Positions 29,399-38,998 of a stretch of 64,000 bases of DNA are shown here, in pieces. Numbering within the stretch: the stretch's first letter is position 1; the number at the start of each line of letters is the position of its first letter. This DNA comes from Arsukibacterium ikkense (lineage in GTDB: Bacteria > Pseudomonadota > Gammaproteobacteria > Enterobacterales > Alteromonadaceae). The translations under genes and the position numbers were made by a program. Location: positions 1-64,000 of the forward strand of contig NZ_LAHO01000007.1 in NCBI RefSeq assembly GCF_000987775.1, read 5' to 3'. The notes beneath the pieces are model-generated. The model saw only the letters and a program-made list of their open reading frames with translations, was not told the origin of the DNA and ran no database searches.

Positions 29399-29868
29399 GG
29401 CTTACTCCTTAAACGTTCATTAAGCCAGGCAAAGCACCATCCCGCCAGACCACAAGCAGCCAGCAAGCCAAGCGTACCGCGTGCCGTGCGGTTGGCGGCA
29501 AGCAGGGTCGGCATCGGCGCAAACTGATTAACCAGCAGCAGGGTAAGATAAAAGCCCAGCGCTGCCAGCAGAAAATACAGCGAGCGTGGCAACATAGGTT
29601 GCCGGCGGCGTAACCAGCCGGCCAGTAGCACCGCCAGCAGCAAAGGCAGTAGCATTAAGCCGGCTAATACCGGCATAAAATGCTGCAGATCAAACCACAT
29701 AGTACCGCGTTTATCCTGCCAGCTTATCGGGCCGCTAAGTTCGGCAATAGCGCTAAGATTTAGCTGGCTTTGAAGCAAAGAGCCAAGCACGGCGCCCAGC
29801 AGCAGAGCAAAACCAAAACAACCTGTTGCTCGTAGTACAGTTGTAAAAGAAAATCGGGCCTGAGGCAT
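29395..29868 (-). CDS. Small four-helix membrane protein, unknown function
   Basis: 157 residues with four hydrophobic helices (about 12-33, 64-86, 95-114 and 128-147) and an RRRQP basic loop. No family was recognised. Its stop overlaps the start of the sugar dehydrogenase (ATGA), so the two are coupled and may act together, for example by linking the periplasmic enzyme to the membrane; that is only inference. Confidence 0.65.
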   Translation of the reverse strand: MPQARFSFTTVLRATGCFGFALLLGAVLGSLLQSQLNLSAIAELSGPISWQDKRGTMWFDLQHFMPVLAGLMLLPLLLAVLLAGWLRRRQPMLPRSLYFLLAALGFYLTLLLVNQFAPMPTLLAANRTARGTLGLLAACGLAGWCFAWLNERLRSKP

Positions 29869-29945
29869 TTCTGAGTTCTCCTGTGATAAGCTAGCAGCCT
29901 ACGCAGTCAGTCAAAAAAATTCAATAACATAAGAAAAAGTAGGTT

Positions 29946-31031
29946 ATGGCTTATATTAACAGTAAAGATTATACGCATCAGCAAGCTGACAAAATTGGCG
30001 TACTGCTGACTAACCTGGGGACACCGGACGCCCCAACCCCTAAAGCCTTAAAGCGTTATCTGAAACAGTTTTTATCTGACCCGCGGGTGGTCGAAGTGCC
30101 ACGCCTGCTATGGTGGTTAATTTTAAACGGCGTGATTTTGCAAATCCGGCCACGGCGCTCGGCTAAAGCCTATGCTACAGTATTTACCGAGCAGGGTTCG
30201 CCACTATTGTTTCATACCCGGGCACAAGCAGAAGCGATAGCCAGCGAATTTGCCAAAGATGGCCGAACCGATGTGGTAGTCGATTTTGCCATGCGCTACG
30301 GCAACCCGTCGTTTAGCTCAGTGCTGGATAAGATGTTTGCTCAGGGCGTGCGCAAAATTCTGGTGTTGCCGCTCTACCCGCAATATTCTGCGGCTACCTC
30401 AGCCTCGACCTTTGATGAACTGGCCAATAACTTTACTAAACGCCGCTGGCTGCCGGACATCCGGTTTATTTCACATTATCACGATGACAGCGGCTATATC
30501 GCAGCCTGCGCCGAGCGCATTAAACAACACTGGGCCGAACATGGCCGCGCCGATAAGCTGATGTTTTCCTACCACGGCATTCCCAAACGCTACTTGTTAA
30601 ACGGTGACCCTTATCATTGTGAGTGCTATAAAAGTTCGCGGTTGATTGCGCAAGCGCTGGGGCTGGCAACAGAAGAGTATATGACTACCTTTCAGTCACG
30701 CTTTGGCCGGGAAGAATGGTTAAAGCCTTATACCGACGAAACGTTAAAGGCCTTACCTGGCCAGGGGGTAAAATCGGTGCAGATATTCTGCCCCGGCTTT
30801 GCCGCCGATTGTCTGGAAACCATTGAAGAGATAGGCGAAGAGAATCGCGAATACTTTATCGAGGCCGGTGGCCAGCAGTATCAGTACATCAGCGCCTTAA
30901 ATGACCGCCCGGCGCATATTACGGCTTTGTATCAGCTTATCAATCAGAATTTACAGGGCTGGCAGGTATCAACCGACCCAGAACGGGCAATCCGGGCTGA
31001 GCAGCTGCAACAACAAAATGGTACAAGCTAA
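29946..31031 (+). CDS. hemH: Ferrochelatase
   Basis: 361 residues. It inserts Fe2+ into protoporphyrin IX in the last step of heme synthesis. Family landmarks are GVLLTNLGTPDAPTPKALKRYLKQFLSDPRVVE at the start, LPLYPQYSAATSAST, the metal-site His210 in FSYHGIP, and FCPGFAADCLETIEEI near the C-terminus. The YHCECY segment near residue 223 resembles Cys-containing regions of some proteobacterial ferrochelatases. It stands alone, with the PBP gene following 20 bases later. Confidence 0.96.
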   Translation: MAYINSKDYTHQQADKIGVLLTNLGTPDAPTPKALKRYLKQFLSDPRVVEVPRLLWWLILNGVILQIRPRRSAKAYATVFTEQGSPLLFHTRAQAEAIASEFAKDGRTDVVVDFAMRYGNPSFSSVLDKMFAQGVRKILVLPLYPQYSAATSASTFDELANNFTKRRWLPDIRFISHYHDDSGYIAACAERIKQHWAEHGRADKLMFSYHGIPKRYLLNGDPYHCECYKSSRLIAQALGLATEEYMTTFQSRFGREEWLKPYTDETLKALPGQGVKSVQIFCPGFAADCLETIEEIGEENREYFIEAGGQQYQYISALNDRPAHITALYQLINQNLQGWQVSTDPERAIRAEQLQQQNGTS

Positions 31032-31051
31032 CAGGTAATATAAGCGATAGT

Positions 31052-34000
31052 ATGAGCAAGCCCCGATCCGGCAAAACGTCTGCAGAGCAGGTAGTGATAC
31101 CAGTGCACTTGCAGCGAATGAAGTTTGATAATGTTCGCGATAAGCCGCCGCAGCCACCGGCAAAACCTGTCCGCTATGAGCGTTGGTTATACAGCTTGCT
31201 GGTGCTGGCATTGCTATCTGGTATCTATCTGGAGTACCGCCATAGCACGCTACAATCGTTGTTCTGGCAGCAGCTGGCGCAACGCTTAACCTATCAAACC
31301 GAACCGGGTGCCACTGCAGCTGTTCGCTACCCTGGTTCAGGCCCTTATGATCAGCGCGCAGGTTACAGTCTGCTGGCTGATTGGTTACCACTGCTGACGC
31401 AAAGCGGTTTTCACATCCTGCAGCAAAACCGTTTTTCGCCAGCGTTGCTACGCTACCATGACTGGGGTTTTAACCCGCCCTACCGGCAAAAAATGCAATT
31501 TGGATTAAGCCTTTATGATTGCCGGGCCGAACCCGTATTTGAGTTTAAAAAACCCGCATATCAGTTTGCTGATTATACGCAGGTGGCACCGTTACTGGTT
31601 GATATGCTGCTGTTTATCGAAAACCGTCACTTGCTGCAAGACCCGCCCTATGCCAATCCGGCCATTGACTGGAACCGGCTGGCTGCAGCCATGCTCAGTC
31701 AAACCAAAAAGAGCCTGGGCTTTGATACTCCAGCGGCCGGTGGTAGCACTCTGGCAACTCAAATCGAGAAATACCAGCACTCTGATCAGGGTTTTACCTC
31801 GGGCTTTAGCGACAAATTCCAACAACTGATCTCTGCCAGTACTCGCGCCTATTTAACCGACCGCGATACGCAAGACAGCCGGCGGCAGATTATTTTGCAT
31901 TATCTTAATACGGTGCCACTGGCGGCGACCCCCCAATTAGGGGAAGTCCATGGTCTGGGGGAAGGCCTGCAAGCCTGGTTTAATGCCAACCCGGCAGAGG
32001 TCAACAGACTGCTGCAGCAACAGCAACCCTCTGCCGAGCAAGGCCTGGCACTGCGGCAAAGTCTGGCGCTGATTATTGGCCAGCGCCGCCCCTCTTATTA
32101 TCTGTTGCAAGGCCGCGCCGATTTAATGCAGCTGGTCGATAGTCATTTGCGCCTTTTGCGCCAGCATAAATTGCTCAGTCAAGGCCAGTTTGAAGCGGCA
32201 ACCCAGAGTACACTCACTTTTGATACACAGGCCAGCCTCAGTCAACACCGGGACTTTGATAAAACTGCCACCATATTGCGCAGCAGACTGGCCAGTCTGC
32301 TTAATCGAAGTGTATATCAACTTGACCGCCTTGATCTAACCGCTCACAGCACACTGGATTTAAGGATGCAACAAGCCGTTGGTAACTACTTACAGCAACT
32401 GAGCAGTGAAGAGGGTGCCAATAAAGCCGGTTTAATTGGTCAGCGCTTGCTATCCTCAGAGCAACTTGGCCGGGTGCGTTATAGTTTTACCTTGTACCAA
32501 AGCACCGCTGAGGGTAACAAACTGCGGATCCAAACAGATAATCAAAGCCAGCAACCTTTTGATTTAAACGAAGGCAGTAAACTGGAGCTGGGCTCAACCG
32601 CTAAACTACGCATGCTGGTGACCTATCTGGAAATCATTGCCGAGCTGCACCAGTTATACGCCGAAGAAGCGCCAGAGCAGCTGCGCTTCCTGGATATCGC
32701 GCCGCAAGATCAACTGACGCAGTGGGCAATCAGTTACCTGATAGACCAGCCGGGAGTCTCTTTAACCAGCATGCTGGAAGCGGCACTGGAACGCACTTAT
32801 TCGGCCGATCCGCGCAGCAGCTTTTTTACCGGTGGTGGCTTACATACCTTTAGCAATTTCAGACGTGAAGATAACAATCTGACCCCCACCCTGCGCCAGG
32901 CATTGCAAGAGTCTATTAACCTGCCTTTTGTGCGGTTAACCCAGGATATCGTGCAATACAGCATTCACCATGGCGAAAGCAGCAGCTACCAGTTACTGAA
33001 AAATGATCAGGACCCAAGGCGGGATCAGTATTTACGTCGCTTTGCTGAGCAGGAAGGTGTGGTTTTTTTGAGCCGGTTCTGGCGTAAGTATCGCAACCAG
33101 GACTCCGCACAGCGCTTGCAGACCTTTTTTAGTGGCCTGCGCCAAACACCGGAGCGCTTAGCTGCCAGCTACCGTTTTATCTATCCGTTACACGATGAGC
33201 TAACCTTTCTGCAGCGCATGCGCCAACAACTTCCCGACAGCCCCCTGACGGACATCCAGTGGCGCAATTTATATAAAAAATACGCAGCAGATGCTTCTTT
33301 TAGTCTGGCCGATCAAGCCTATCTGGCGCGCAGTCATCCCTTAGAGCTGTGGTTATTAGCCTATGTAGAGCAGCACCCCTCTGCCAGCCTGTCAGAAGCC
33401 ATAACGGCCAGTGCCAATGCCAGACAACAGGCCTACCAATGGCTGTTCCGAACCCAGTCACGTAGTGCCCGTGACACCCGCATCCGAACTGTGCTGGAAG
33501 TTGAAGCCTTTTGGGATATCCACCAGCGCTGGCAGCGGTTGGGTTACCCGTTTGACTTTCTGGTGCCTTCCTTAGCCACGGCCTTGGGCAGCTCTGGCGA
33601 CAGACCGGCTGCGCTGGCGGAACTTATGGGCATTATTGTTAATGACGGGCGTCGCCAACCGCTGTATCGTATAGAACAATTAGACTTTGCCAAAAACACG
33701 CCCTACTTTGCCAGCTTAGCGCGCCGAAGCGAAAGAGCCGTGCAAGTGCTGCCGGTAGAAGTAGCACAAGTGTTGCGCCAGGCGTTGGCTGAGGTGGTAA
33801 CTGAGGGTACGGGGCGACGCTTACAAAGCGCTTACCCTACCCCTGCTGGCCGGCTGGCACCTTTTATTGGTGGCAAAACCGGCACCGGTGACAACCGTTT
33901 GTCTTTAGTATCAGCCCGCGGCGACACCATCCAATCTACCGCAATTAATCGCACTGCTACTTTTGCGTTTTATCTGGCCGATAACTATTTTGGGGTGATC

Positions 34001-34123
34001 AGTGTCTATGTTCCCGGCAGCGCGGCAGAAGGTTTTTCGTTTACGTCAGCCTTACCGCTACAGGTACTTAATGGCATGGCAGACATATTACAACCTTATA
34101 TCAGAGCACCCGGCTGTCAATAG
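31052..34123 (+). CDS. Class A-like penicillin-binding protein (GT51 transglycosylase plus transpeptidase)
   Basis: 1023 residues. One membrane helix (about 44-60) anchors a large periplasmic part. The GT51 domain (about 180-330) has ENRHLLQDPPYANPAIDWNRL and GGSTLATQIEKY, the counterparts of the EDRxFxxHxGID and GGSTITQQ motifs. The transpeptidase domain has STAK (SxxK) near 512, SIN (SxN) near 631 and GGKTGTGD near 948. All three active-site motifs are present, so both activities seem possible. It is longer than E. coli PBP1a/1b and has a helical insert of about 190 residues between the SxN and KTG regions. It may therefore be a specialised paralogue rather than the main housekeeping enzyme. 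Confidence 0.85.
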   Translation: MSKPRSGKTSAEQVVIPVHLQRMKFDNVRDKPPQPPAKPVRYERWLYSLLVLALLSGIYLEYRHSTLQSLFWQQLAQRLTYQTEPGATAAVRYPGSGPYDQRAGYSLLADWLPLLTQSGFHILQQNRFSPALLRYHDWGFNPPYRQKMQFGLSLYDCRAEPVFEFKKPAYQFADYTQVAPLLVDMLLFIENRHLLQDPPYANPAIDWNRLAAAMLSQTKKSLGFDTPAAGGSTLATQIEKYQHSDQGFTSGFSDKFQQLISASTRAYLTDRDTQDSRRQIILHYLNTVPLAATPQLGEVHGLGEGLQAWFNANPAEVNRLLQQQQPSAEQGLALRQSLALIIGQRRPSYYLLQGRADLMQLVDSHLRLLRQHKLLSQGQFEAATQSTLTFDTQASLSQHRDFDKTATILRSRLASLLNRSVYQLDRLDLTAHSTLDLRMQQAVGNYLQQLSSEEGANKAGLIGQRLLSSEQLGRVRYSFTLYQSTAEGNKLRIQTDNQSQQPFDLNEGSKLELGSTAKLRMLVTYLEIIAELHQLYAEEAPEQLRFLDIAPQDQLTQWAISYLIDQPGVSLTSMLEAALERTYSADPRSSFFTGGGLHTFSNFRREDNNLTPTLRQALQESINLPFVRLTQDIVQYSIHHGESSSYQLLKNDQDPRRDQYLRRFAEQEGVVFLSRFWRKYRNQDSAQRLQTFFSGLRQTPERLAASYRFIYPLHDELTFLQRMRQQLPDSPLTDIQWRNLYKKYAADASFSLADQAYLARSHPLELWLLAYVEQHPSASLSEAITASANARQQAYQWLFRTQSRSARDTRIRTVLEVEAFWDIHQRWQRLGYPFDFLVPSLATALGSSGDRPAALAELMGIIVNDGRRQPLYRIEQLDFAKNTPYFASLARRSERAVQVLPVEVAQVLRQALAEVVTEGTGRRLQSAYPTPAGRLAPFIGGKTGTGDNRLSLVSARGDTIQSTAINRTATFAFYLADNYFGVISVYVPGSAAEGFSFTSALPLQVLNGMADILQPYIRAPGCQ

Positions 34124-34126
34124 GTC

Positions 34127-35119
34127 TTACTCTGCCAGCACCACTTTGTTTCTGCCCTGATTTTTAGCCTGGTATAATGCGATATCAGCCCGATGTAACC
34201 AACTTTCCCAGCTTTCTGCATCTTGTAACACCGCGATGCCGATAGAGGTGGTTAGTTTTTTACCATCTGGTAACGATAGCAGAGCGTTGACACCCAACCG
34301 GATTTTATCAGCCAGCTTTGCTAAGTCGGCCTGTTTAATGTCAGCCAGCAACACCACAAACTCTTCACCGCCAAAGCGGAACACCGTATCTCGCTGCCGT
34401 ACCATTTTTTTTAAAATAGGCACTAAGTCGCTCAGTACATTATCACCGGTTTTATGGCCGTAGTTGTCATTTATTTGTTTAAAAAAATCGAGGTCAAGCA
34501 ACATCAGGCCAAATTCGGTGCCGTGCTTTTTATGCTGGTTAATAGCAGTTATCAAAGCTTCATCTAAAGTACGCCGATTGGCCGCACCAGTCAGGCTGTC
34601 GGTCGTTGCCAGCACCTTTAACGCTTCGCGCTGGGTCTGTGTGCGATAAGCAAAGACATAAGCAAATAAACTGGTAACAAAGCAGGTAACAGTAAATGAA
34701 ACCAGCTGAAAGGGACTGGCAAAAATCTGCCCTGGATTAAGCAGCGCATAACTCACTAATACCAATAAAGATAAAAGTAGCATTAACAGGGCTTTTAACG
34801 GTGACACCAACAAGAAGATAAAGACAATAAAAGGATAAACCCAGAATACGCCATCGATGCCAAGGTTAATACATACCAGAATTGCACCAATACAAAACAC
34901 GGCTGCCATCACCAAGCCAGGGCCCTTAGTGTTGTTAGTGCGCCAGGCAAACAGCACACAGCAGATACTCACCAATACCATGGCCAAATCAGCAACGCCC
35001 ACTATCGTATTGCCGCTTAGCAGGCGGTAGATACCGTAGGGGGTCACGCATAGCGTAATTATCAACCCTACCAGGCTTAACATCGCCAGATAAAAATTGT
35101 TTTTTAACCGTGCCAGCAA
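34127..35119 (-). CDS. Membrane-bound diguanylate cyclase (GGDEF)
   Basis: 330 residues. The N-terminal half has about six hydrophobic helices and no recognisable ligand domain. The GGDEF domain (about 165-328) makes cyclic di-GMP from two GTP. The active site is GGEEF, preceded five residues earlier by RQRD, an intact RxxD inhibitory site, so product feedback is likely. DSLTGAANRRTLDEAL, LDLDFFKQINDNYGHKTGDNVL and TTSIGIA are the other landmarks. It converges with the PBP gene with three bases between them. Confidence 0.93.
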   Translation of the reverse strand: MLARLKNNFYLAMLSLVGLIITLCVTPYGIYRLLSGNTIVGVADLAMVLVSICCVLFAWRTNNTKGPGLVMAAVFCIGAILVCINLGIDGVFWVYPFIVFIFLLVSPLKALLMLLLSLLVLVSYALLNPGQIFASPFQLVSFTVTCFVTSLFAYVFAYRTQTQREALKVLATTDSLTGAANRRTLDEALITAINQHKKHGTEFGLMLLDLDFFKQINDNYGHKTGDNVLSDLVPILKKMVRQRDTVFRFGGEEFVVLLADIKQADLAKLADKIRLGVNALLSLPDGKKLTTSIGIAVLQDAESWESWLHRADIALYQAKNQGRNKVVLAE

Positions 35120-35248
35120 ACTTATCTGTCCTGATTTTTTTTATAATTATGTCGCTAATATAGGGGCTTTACCGGCCTTAATGCAACCAATTGGTTTAAA
35201 TAGTGAGCAGATAACTGCAACGGCCACCAGATGGCTGTTGTCATTCAA

Positions 35249-35842
35249 TCAGGCCAGTTGCGACACTAACGCCGGTAACTGATCAAAATGACTGATATGA
35301 TAATCAGCCTGCGCAACAAAATGCTGATTAAGGCCATTTAGATATAAACAAGACTGACTACCCGCATTGGCAGCAACCTGTAAATCAAATAAATAGTCGC
35401 CAACATACAATATTTCAGCACAGCTAAGTTGTAACTCGCTGGCAATCATCATTAGCCCAGCCGGATCAGGCTTGGCGGCACAATCGTCCCGGGTGAGAAC
35501 CAGGCTTATTGGAATTTGCAAACGGCTGATCACCCGCTCGGTAGCACTGCGCATATTGCGGGTTAAAATAGCCAGTGGCCAACCTTGCTGCTGCAGCTGT
35601 TGCAGGCTTGCCAGCGCTCCGGGGATCCAGCTGGCCGCATCAGCGCCGGCTAACTCATGCCGGCGAATAATTTGCTCGACCCGCGACTTCTCAGTCAGAC
35701 AGCTGACCGTTGCCAGTTGTTCCAGCAGCGGCGTGCCTGCTGGCCAGCCGATATCATGGCAAATAGCGGCAAAGTCCAGCCGGGAATCTACCAGGGTGCC
35801 GTCTAAATCAAACACCACCGCTTTAATTGGAGTTGAAGCCAT
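35249..35842 (-). CDS. HAD-superfamily phosphatase (phosphoglycolate phosphatase-like)
   Basis: 197 residues. Motif I is VVFDLDGTLVDSRLD with the nucleophile Asp12 and acid Asp14; motif II is AILTRN (Thr); the motif III Lys lies in RDDCAAKPDP; motif IV is YVGDYLFD. A small helical cap lies between motifs I and II, as in the HAD-IA subfamily. Substrate cannot be read from sequence; phosphoglycolate or another small phosphoester is likely. Monocistronic, on the - strand. Confidence 0.88.
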   Translation of the reverse strand: MASTPIKAVVFDLDGTLVDSRLDFAAICHDIGWPAGTPLLEQLATVSCLTEKSRVEQIIRRHELAGADAASWIPGALASLQQLQQQGWPLAILTRNMRSATERVISRLQIPISLVLTRDDCAAKPDPAGLMMIASELQLSCAEILYVGDYLFDLQVAANAGSQSCLYLNGLNQHFVAQADYHISHFDQLPALVSQLA

Positions 35843-36040
35843 AATTCAGATCACCCGCAGTATCTTCAGAGAACATTGTCGTTAAACGTAGTTTGCACCA
35901 TTTCAGTTCGGTGTACTGCAATAATTAATCGTGACTGGAAATTCAGTGCCAGATTAGCGCATAAGCTTGCTATAAAAGCCTGCAATTGGCTAGACTAGCG
36001 CCCTGTTCGTTTTTATACCTTTTATTACAGGAGCGCGATG

Positions 36041-36742
36041 ATGGGCGCACAATGGAAAGCCAAACATAAACAAGATGCCGCTAACGCCAAAGGCCGGATA
36101 TTTACCAAACTGGCAAAAGAAATTGCCGTCGCTGCCCGTAACGGTGCGGATCCGGATATGAACGCCAAGTTGCGTTCGGCTATTGATACGGCCAAAAAAG
36201 CCTCAATGCCAAAAGACACGCTGGAGCGGGCGATTAAAAAAGGTGCAGGCTTGCTGGATGGCCCGGCGAATTATGAAACCGTGGTATATGAAGGCTTTGC
36301 GCCGCATCAGGTACCGGTGATTGTTGAGTGTTTAACCGATAATAAAAACCGTAGCGCGCAGAGTATCCGCCAGTTATTCCGCAAAGGCCAGCTGGCTACC
36401 TCGGGTGCCGTGTCCTGGGACTTTAAGCACCTAGGCCAGATTGAAGCTGAAGCCAGCAGCAATGATGCTGATATGGAACTGGCGGCCATTGAAGCTGGCG
36501 CGCAGGATTTTGAAAGCGGTGAAGATAACGAAGTGGTGTTTTTAACCGAAGCGACCGATTTAGATATAGTCGCCAAGGCACTACCTGAGTTTGGCTATAA
36601 GGTGCTGACCGCTAAGCTGGTTTATCGGGCCAATAACCCGGTCAGTTTAAACGACGAGCAACGCTCAGAGGTGGAAGCCTTTCTGGATGCCATAGATGCT
36701 GATGATGATGTACAAAACGTTTACGTCGGTCTAGCCGGTTAA
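36041..36742 (+). CDS. YebC/PmpR family DNA-binding regulator or translation factor
   Basis: 233 residues from ATG 36041, which is seven bases after a GGAG ribosome site; an adjacent ATG at 36038 would be too close. The N-terminal [30 protein letters not shown] and the middle [36 protein letters not shown] segments are diagnostic. Members have been described as transcription regulators and, more recently, as factors easing ribosome stalling. The N-terminus [11 protein letters not shown] differs from the MAGHSKW start of E. coli YebC, so this is the second subgroup. No ruvC neighbour. Confidence 0.9.
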   Translation: MGAQWKAKHKQDAANAKGRIFTKLAKEIAVAARNGADPDMNAKLRSAIDTAKKASMPKDTLERAIKKGAGLLDGPANYETVVYEGFAPHQVPVIVECLTDNKNRSAQSIRQLFRKGQLATSGAVSWDFKHLGQIEAEASSNDADMELAAIEAGAQDFESGEDNEVVFLTEATDLDIVAKALPEFGYKVLTAKLVYRANNPVSLNDEQRSEVEAFLDAIDADDDVQNVYVGLAG

Positions 36743-36758
36743 GTTAACCCTAACGACT

Positions 36759-36786
36759 AAAAAGCCATCTAAACAGATGGCTTTTT
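36759..36786. terminator. Bidirectional rho-independent terminator
   Basis: A 12-bp perfect stem (36759-36770 with 36775-36786), loop AAAC and T/A runs on both sides, between the YebC-family gene and the convergent cytochrome gene. Confidence 0.9.
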
Positions 36787-36805
36787 ACATTCTGGCCAGT
36801 ACGGT

Positions 36806-37195
36806 TCAGCCAAACAATACTTGCCAGAAACTGACCCTACGCTGCTTATGATAATGGCGGCGCAATTGTTCAACCTCAGCCAGCGCCTGGCTAAGTTTAG
36901 CCTGATCGCCTGCTTCTGCCGCTGTTTGCGCTTGCTGTAAGGTGAGCAGCACCTTGTCCAGGCCCTCAATGTAAGTTTGGGCCTTATCGTCCTGAAAAAG
37001 TGCCGTTTTGGCTTGCCCGGTTAATTCAAGCAACTCACTGATATAAGGCAGGGCAACTTCGGTGCTGGCGGCCTCTCTGGCATGTTTTAAGGCCAGCCCC
37101 ATGCTTTTCATGGTGGTCTCAAGATTAACATTATTGCTTGCTATCGCCAGCAGCGGCAGCAGTAACAACACACACAAAAAATTACGGCTAAACAT
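36806..37195 (-). CDS. Cytochrome b562 family protein
   Basis: 129 residues from ATG 37195; the longer open frame upstream lacks a sensible protein start. A signal peptide (residues 1-20, cleaved about AIAS|NN) directs it to the periplasm. The mature part aligns by pattern with E. coli cytochrome b562: LETTMKSM near the start (Met29 as a heme ligand candidate) and LRRHYHKQRR at the end (His116). The protein is a four-helix bundle carrying noncovalent heme; electron-transfer role unproven. If either ligand is not used it may be a heme-free relative. Confidence 0.75.
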   Translation of the reverse strand: MFSRNFLCVLLLLPLLAIASNNVNLETTMKSMGLALKHAREAASTEVALPYISELLELTGQAKTALFQDDKAQTYIEGLDKVLLTLQQAQTAAEAGDQAKLSQALAEVEQLRRHYHKQRRVSFWQVLFG

Positions 37196-37334
37196 GGTGA
37201 CGCTCCGGGCGGAAAATTGAGGAGCACAGTTTAACACAGAACGGTGCCTGCCTGCAGTGGCGCTCCAGGCCAATGACAAGCTGTAAAAATAAGGCGCCGA
37301 TAAGCCGGCGCCTGCAACCAGGTGGATCGGGCAC

Positions 37335-37532
37335 TTAGTAGCGGCTGAAAAAATCTTCAACTTGCGCCATAGCTTCTTCCTGATCAACACCATAACGTTC
37401 CTGGATCAGATCTGCCAGTTCTTCAAAGTTGCCCCTGGTTTGCTCCAGCTCAGCATAACTGAGCCTGTCCCATTGCAGTTTTGCCATGGCACGCTGATCA
37501 CTCCAGTTGCCTTCGTAGTATTTATAGCCCAT
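37335..37532 (-). CDS. CsbD-like small stress protein
   Basis: 65 residues, starting at an ATG with a GGAGGG ribosome site. The wording GNWSDQRAMAKLQWDRLSYAELEQTRGNFEELADLIQERYGVDQEEAMAQVEDFF follows the CsbD/YjbJ pattern (GNWxxxKGKxKxxWxxLTDDDL..G..ELxGxIQxRYGxxxExAxxEV). The family is linked to general stress; mechanism unknown. Hydrophilic, no signal peptide. Confidence 0.8.
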   Translation of the reverse strand: MGYKYYEGNWSDQRAMAKLQWDRLSYAELEQTRGNFEELADLIQERYGVDQEEAMAQVEDFFSRY

Positions 37533-37749
37533 GGTTATTACCCTCCGTCGACAGAGAACTAAACCTAAGGCAGCGTTGCCGTCATTACGAAAACTCGGCT
37601 GCCGACTGCCAGGAGCACAGCACTGAGCTCTTAGCAGGCTAAGTGTAGTCGCAGATAGCCAACCAGGCTGTTTTTTCGATAGTGGTCAGACTGCAATTTC
37701 AGATCAATCAGGGCAAGTTTAAGATAAGGCTCAGTTTTTAAGTATCAGA

Positions 37750-38472
37750 TTACTGGATAAACGCAGCCAGCAAACCGATTAAACCGCCAAAAACACCACC
37801 CCATACCACCAACCAGCCTAAATGCTGGCGGATCATCTGCTGAATAATGTCTTTTACCAGTTCAGGGGTTAATTCTGCCAGCCGCTGCTGCACTATGGTG
37901 TCTACCTGGCTGCGAATATTTTCCAACTGCTCGGGCTGATCCAGTTGCGCCAGCACCAGCTGGTTAAAGTCGTCACTGCGGGATATTTCAGTTAAGGCGT
38001 CTTTTAAGCGGGCAATAAAAGGCTCTTTTAATGGCAGTAAGGCGGCATTGCCACCAAACATACTGAGCATGCCGCCAAAAGAAGATTGCTCTACCACTTT
38101 TAACAGGGAATCAAAAGCCGGTGATAAATCGCTGTTAGCAATCACCGGTTCAAAATCAAAGGCCGGACCTGCTTGTTGGCCAGGTTGGCTTTGCTGTTTA
38201 TCGGTTAAAAAGCGGTCGATATTATCGCTACTGAAGAATTGCGTCATCACCAGTTGATATATACCGGCTTTAAACTCATTAAAGCGCGCAGGTATCACGC
38301 CCGAGCCGTAAAGCAAGGGCACTCGTTCAAACAACATATGCACGGCCAGCCAGTTGGTTAAGGCACCGGACAGCGCAAATAAGCCAACACTTAACAACAG
38401 CGGTTGCTGCCAGAACCAGCCTGTTGCCACTATTACAGCGGCTAAGCCATTGGTAATAAAATTTTTATTCAT
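37750..38472 (-). CDS. DUF445 family membrane protein
   Basis: About 240 residues from ATG 38472; an upstream TTG would add seven. Two hydrophobic segments lie at the N-terminus (about 6-40) and one at the C-terminus (about 218-238), with a long helical central part. ALTNWLAVHMLFERVPLLYGSGVIPARFNEFK is the DUF445 signature. Function of the family is not established. Single gene. Confidence 0.85.
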   Translation of the reverse strand: MNKNFITNGLAAVIVATGWFWQQPLLLSVGLFALSGALTNWLAVHMLFERVPLLYGSGVIPARFNEFKAGIYQLVMTQFFSSDNIDRFLTDKQQSQPGQQAGPAFDFEPVIANSDLSPAFDSLLKVVEQSSFGGMLSMFGGNAALLPLKEPFIARLKDALTEISRSDDFNQLVLAQLDQPEQLENIRSQVDTIVQQRLAELTPELVKDIIQQMIRQHLGWLVVWGGVFGGLIGLLAAFIQ

Positions 38473-38555
38473 GCCTGGTCTCAAAAACGTCAAGAGAGTA
38501 AGGCGCTGATTCTAATCAGCCAACCAACTCCAGGCAAGTAGCAGATCTGGTTAAT

Positions 38556-38744
38556 TCAGTTATAACCCAACACAGCACAGTGTGCGGTGTCCATCTCTGG
38601 CCGAGCAGGCTTTTGCTCATCCGTGATATCGTCGTTCCACACTAAACTTAACGCCGTGCGCTCTTGCTGGGTTAAATCAACGGTTTGCTGCTGTTGAAAG
38701 ATAAACTGTTGGTGTGGTACTTCATGTTGTTTAGAAACACTCAT
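38556..38744 (-). CDS. Short Gln-rich protein of unknown function
   Basis: 62 residues from ATG 38744, chosen because AGGAG lies eight bases upstream; a longer frame to 38798 has no such site. The sequence is hydrophilic, with HQQFIFQQQQTVDLTQQERTALSLVW in the centre and a C-terminal AVLGYN. No family recognised; no signal peptide. It could be a small regulator, but nothing in the sequence proves this. Confidence 0.5.
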   Translation of the reverse strand: MSVSKQHEVPHQQFIFQQQQTVDLTQQERTALSLVWNDDITDEQKPARPEMDTAHCAVLGYN

Positions 38745-38998
38745 AGCAGACTCCTGCATGTTAAACCCAATGCGGTGTGAGAAAAGTCTTGCTGACACTT
38801 CCTGAACCGCGAATATGACTCAAGCATAGGGCCGGCAAGCTGAGCAGTAGCTGAATTGTAAGAAAATTATTGATATAAATGGCAGAGCAAGCTGAGGTGG
38901 GCTTTTCAGCGCCACAACACCATGTACATTACTAGCACTCAAATACTGTATAATCATGATTTTAAAACCTTACCACTTCTCACAAGCGAGCCGTTGTC

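Noticed and set aside
36806..37393. Long 195-residue reading of the cytochrome b562 gene
   Set aside because: The first 66 residues look like untranslated DNA; the ATG at 37195 opens a normal signal peptide.
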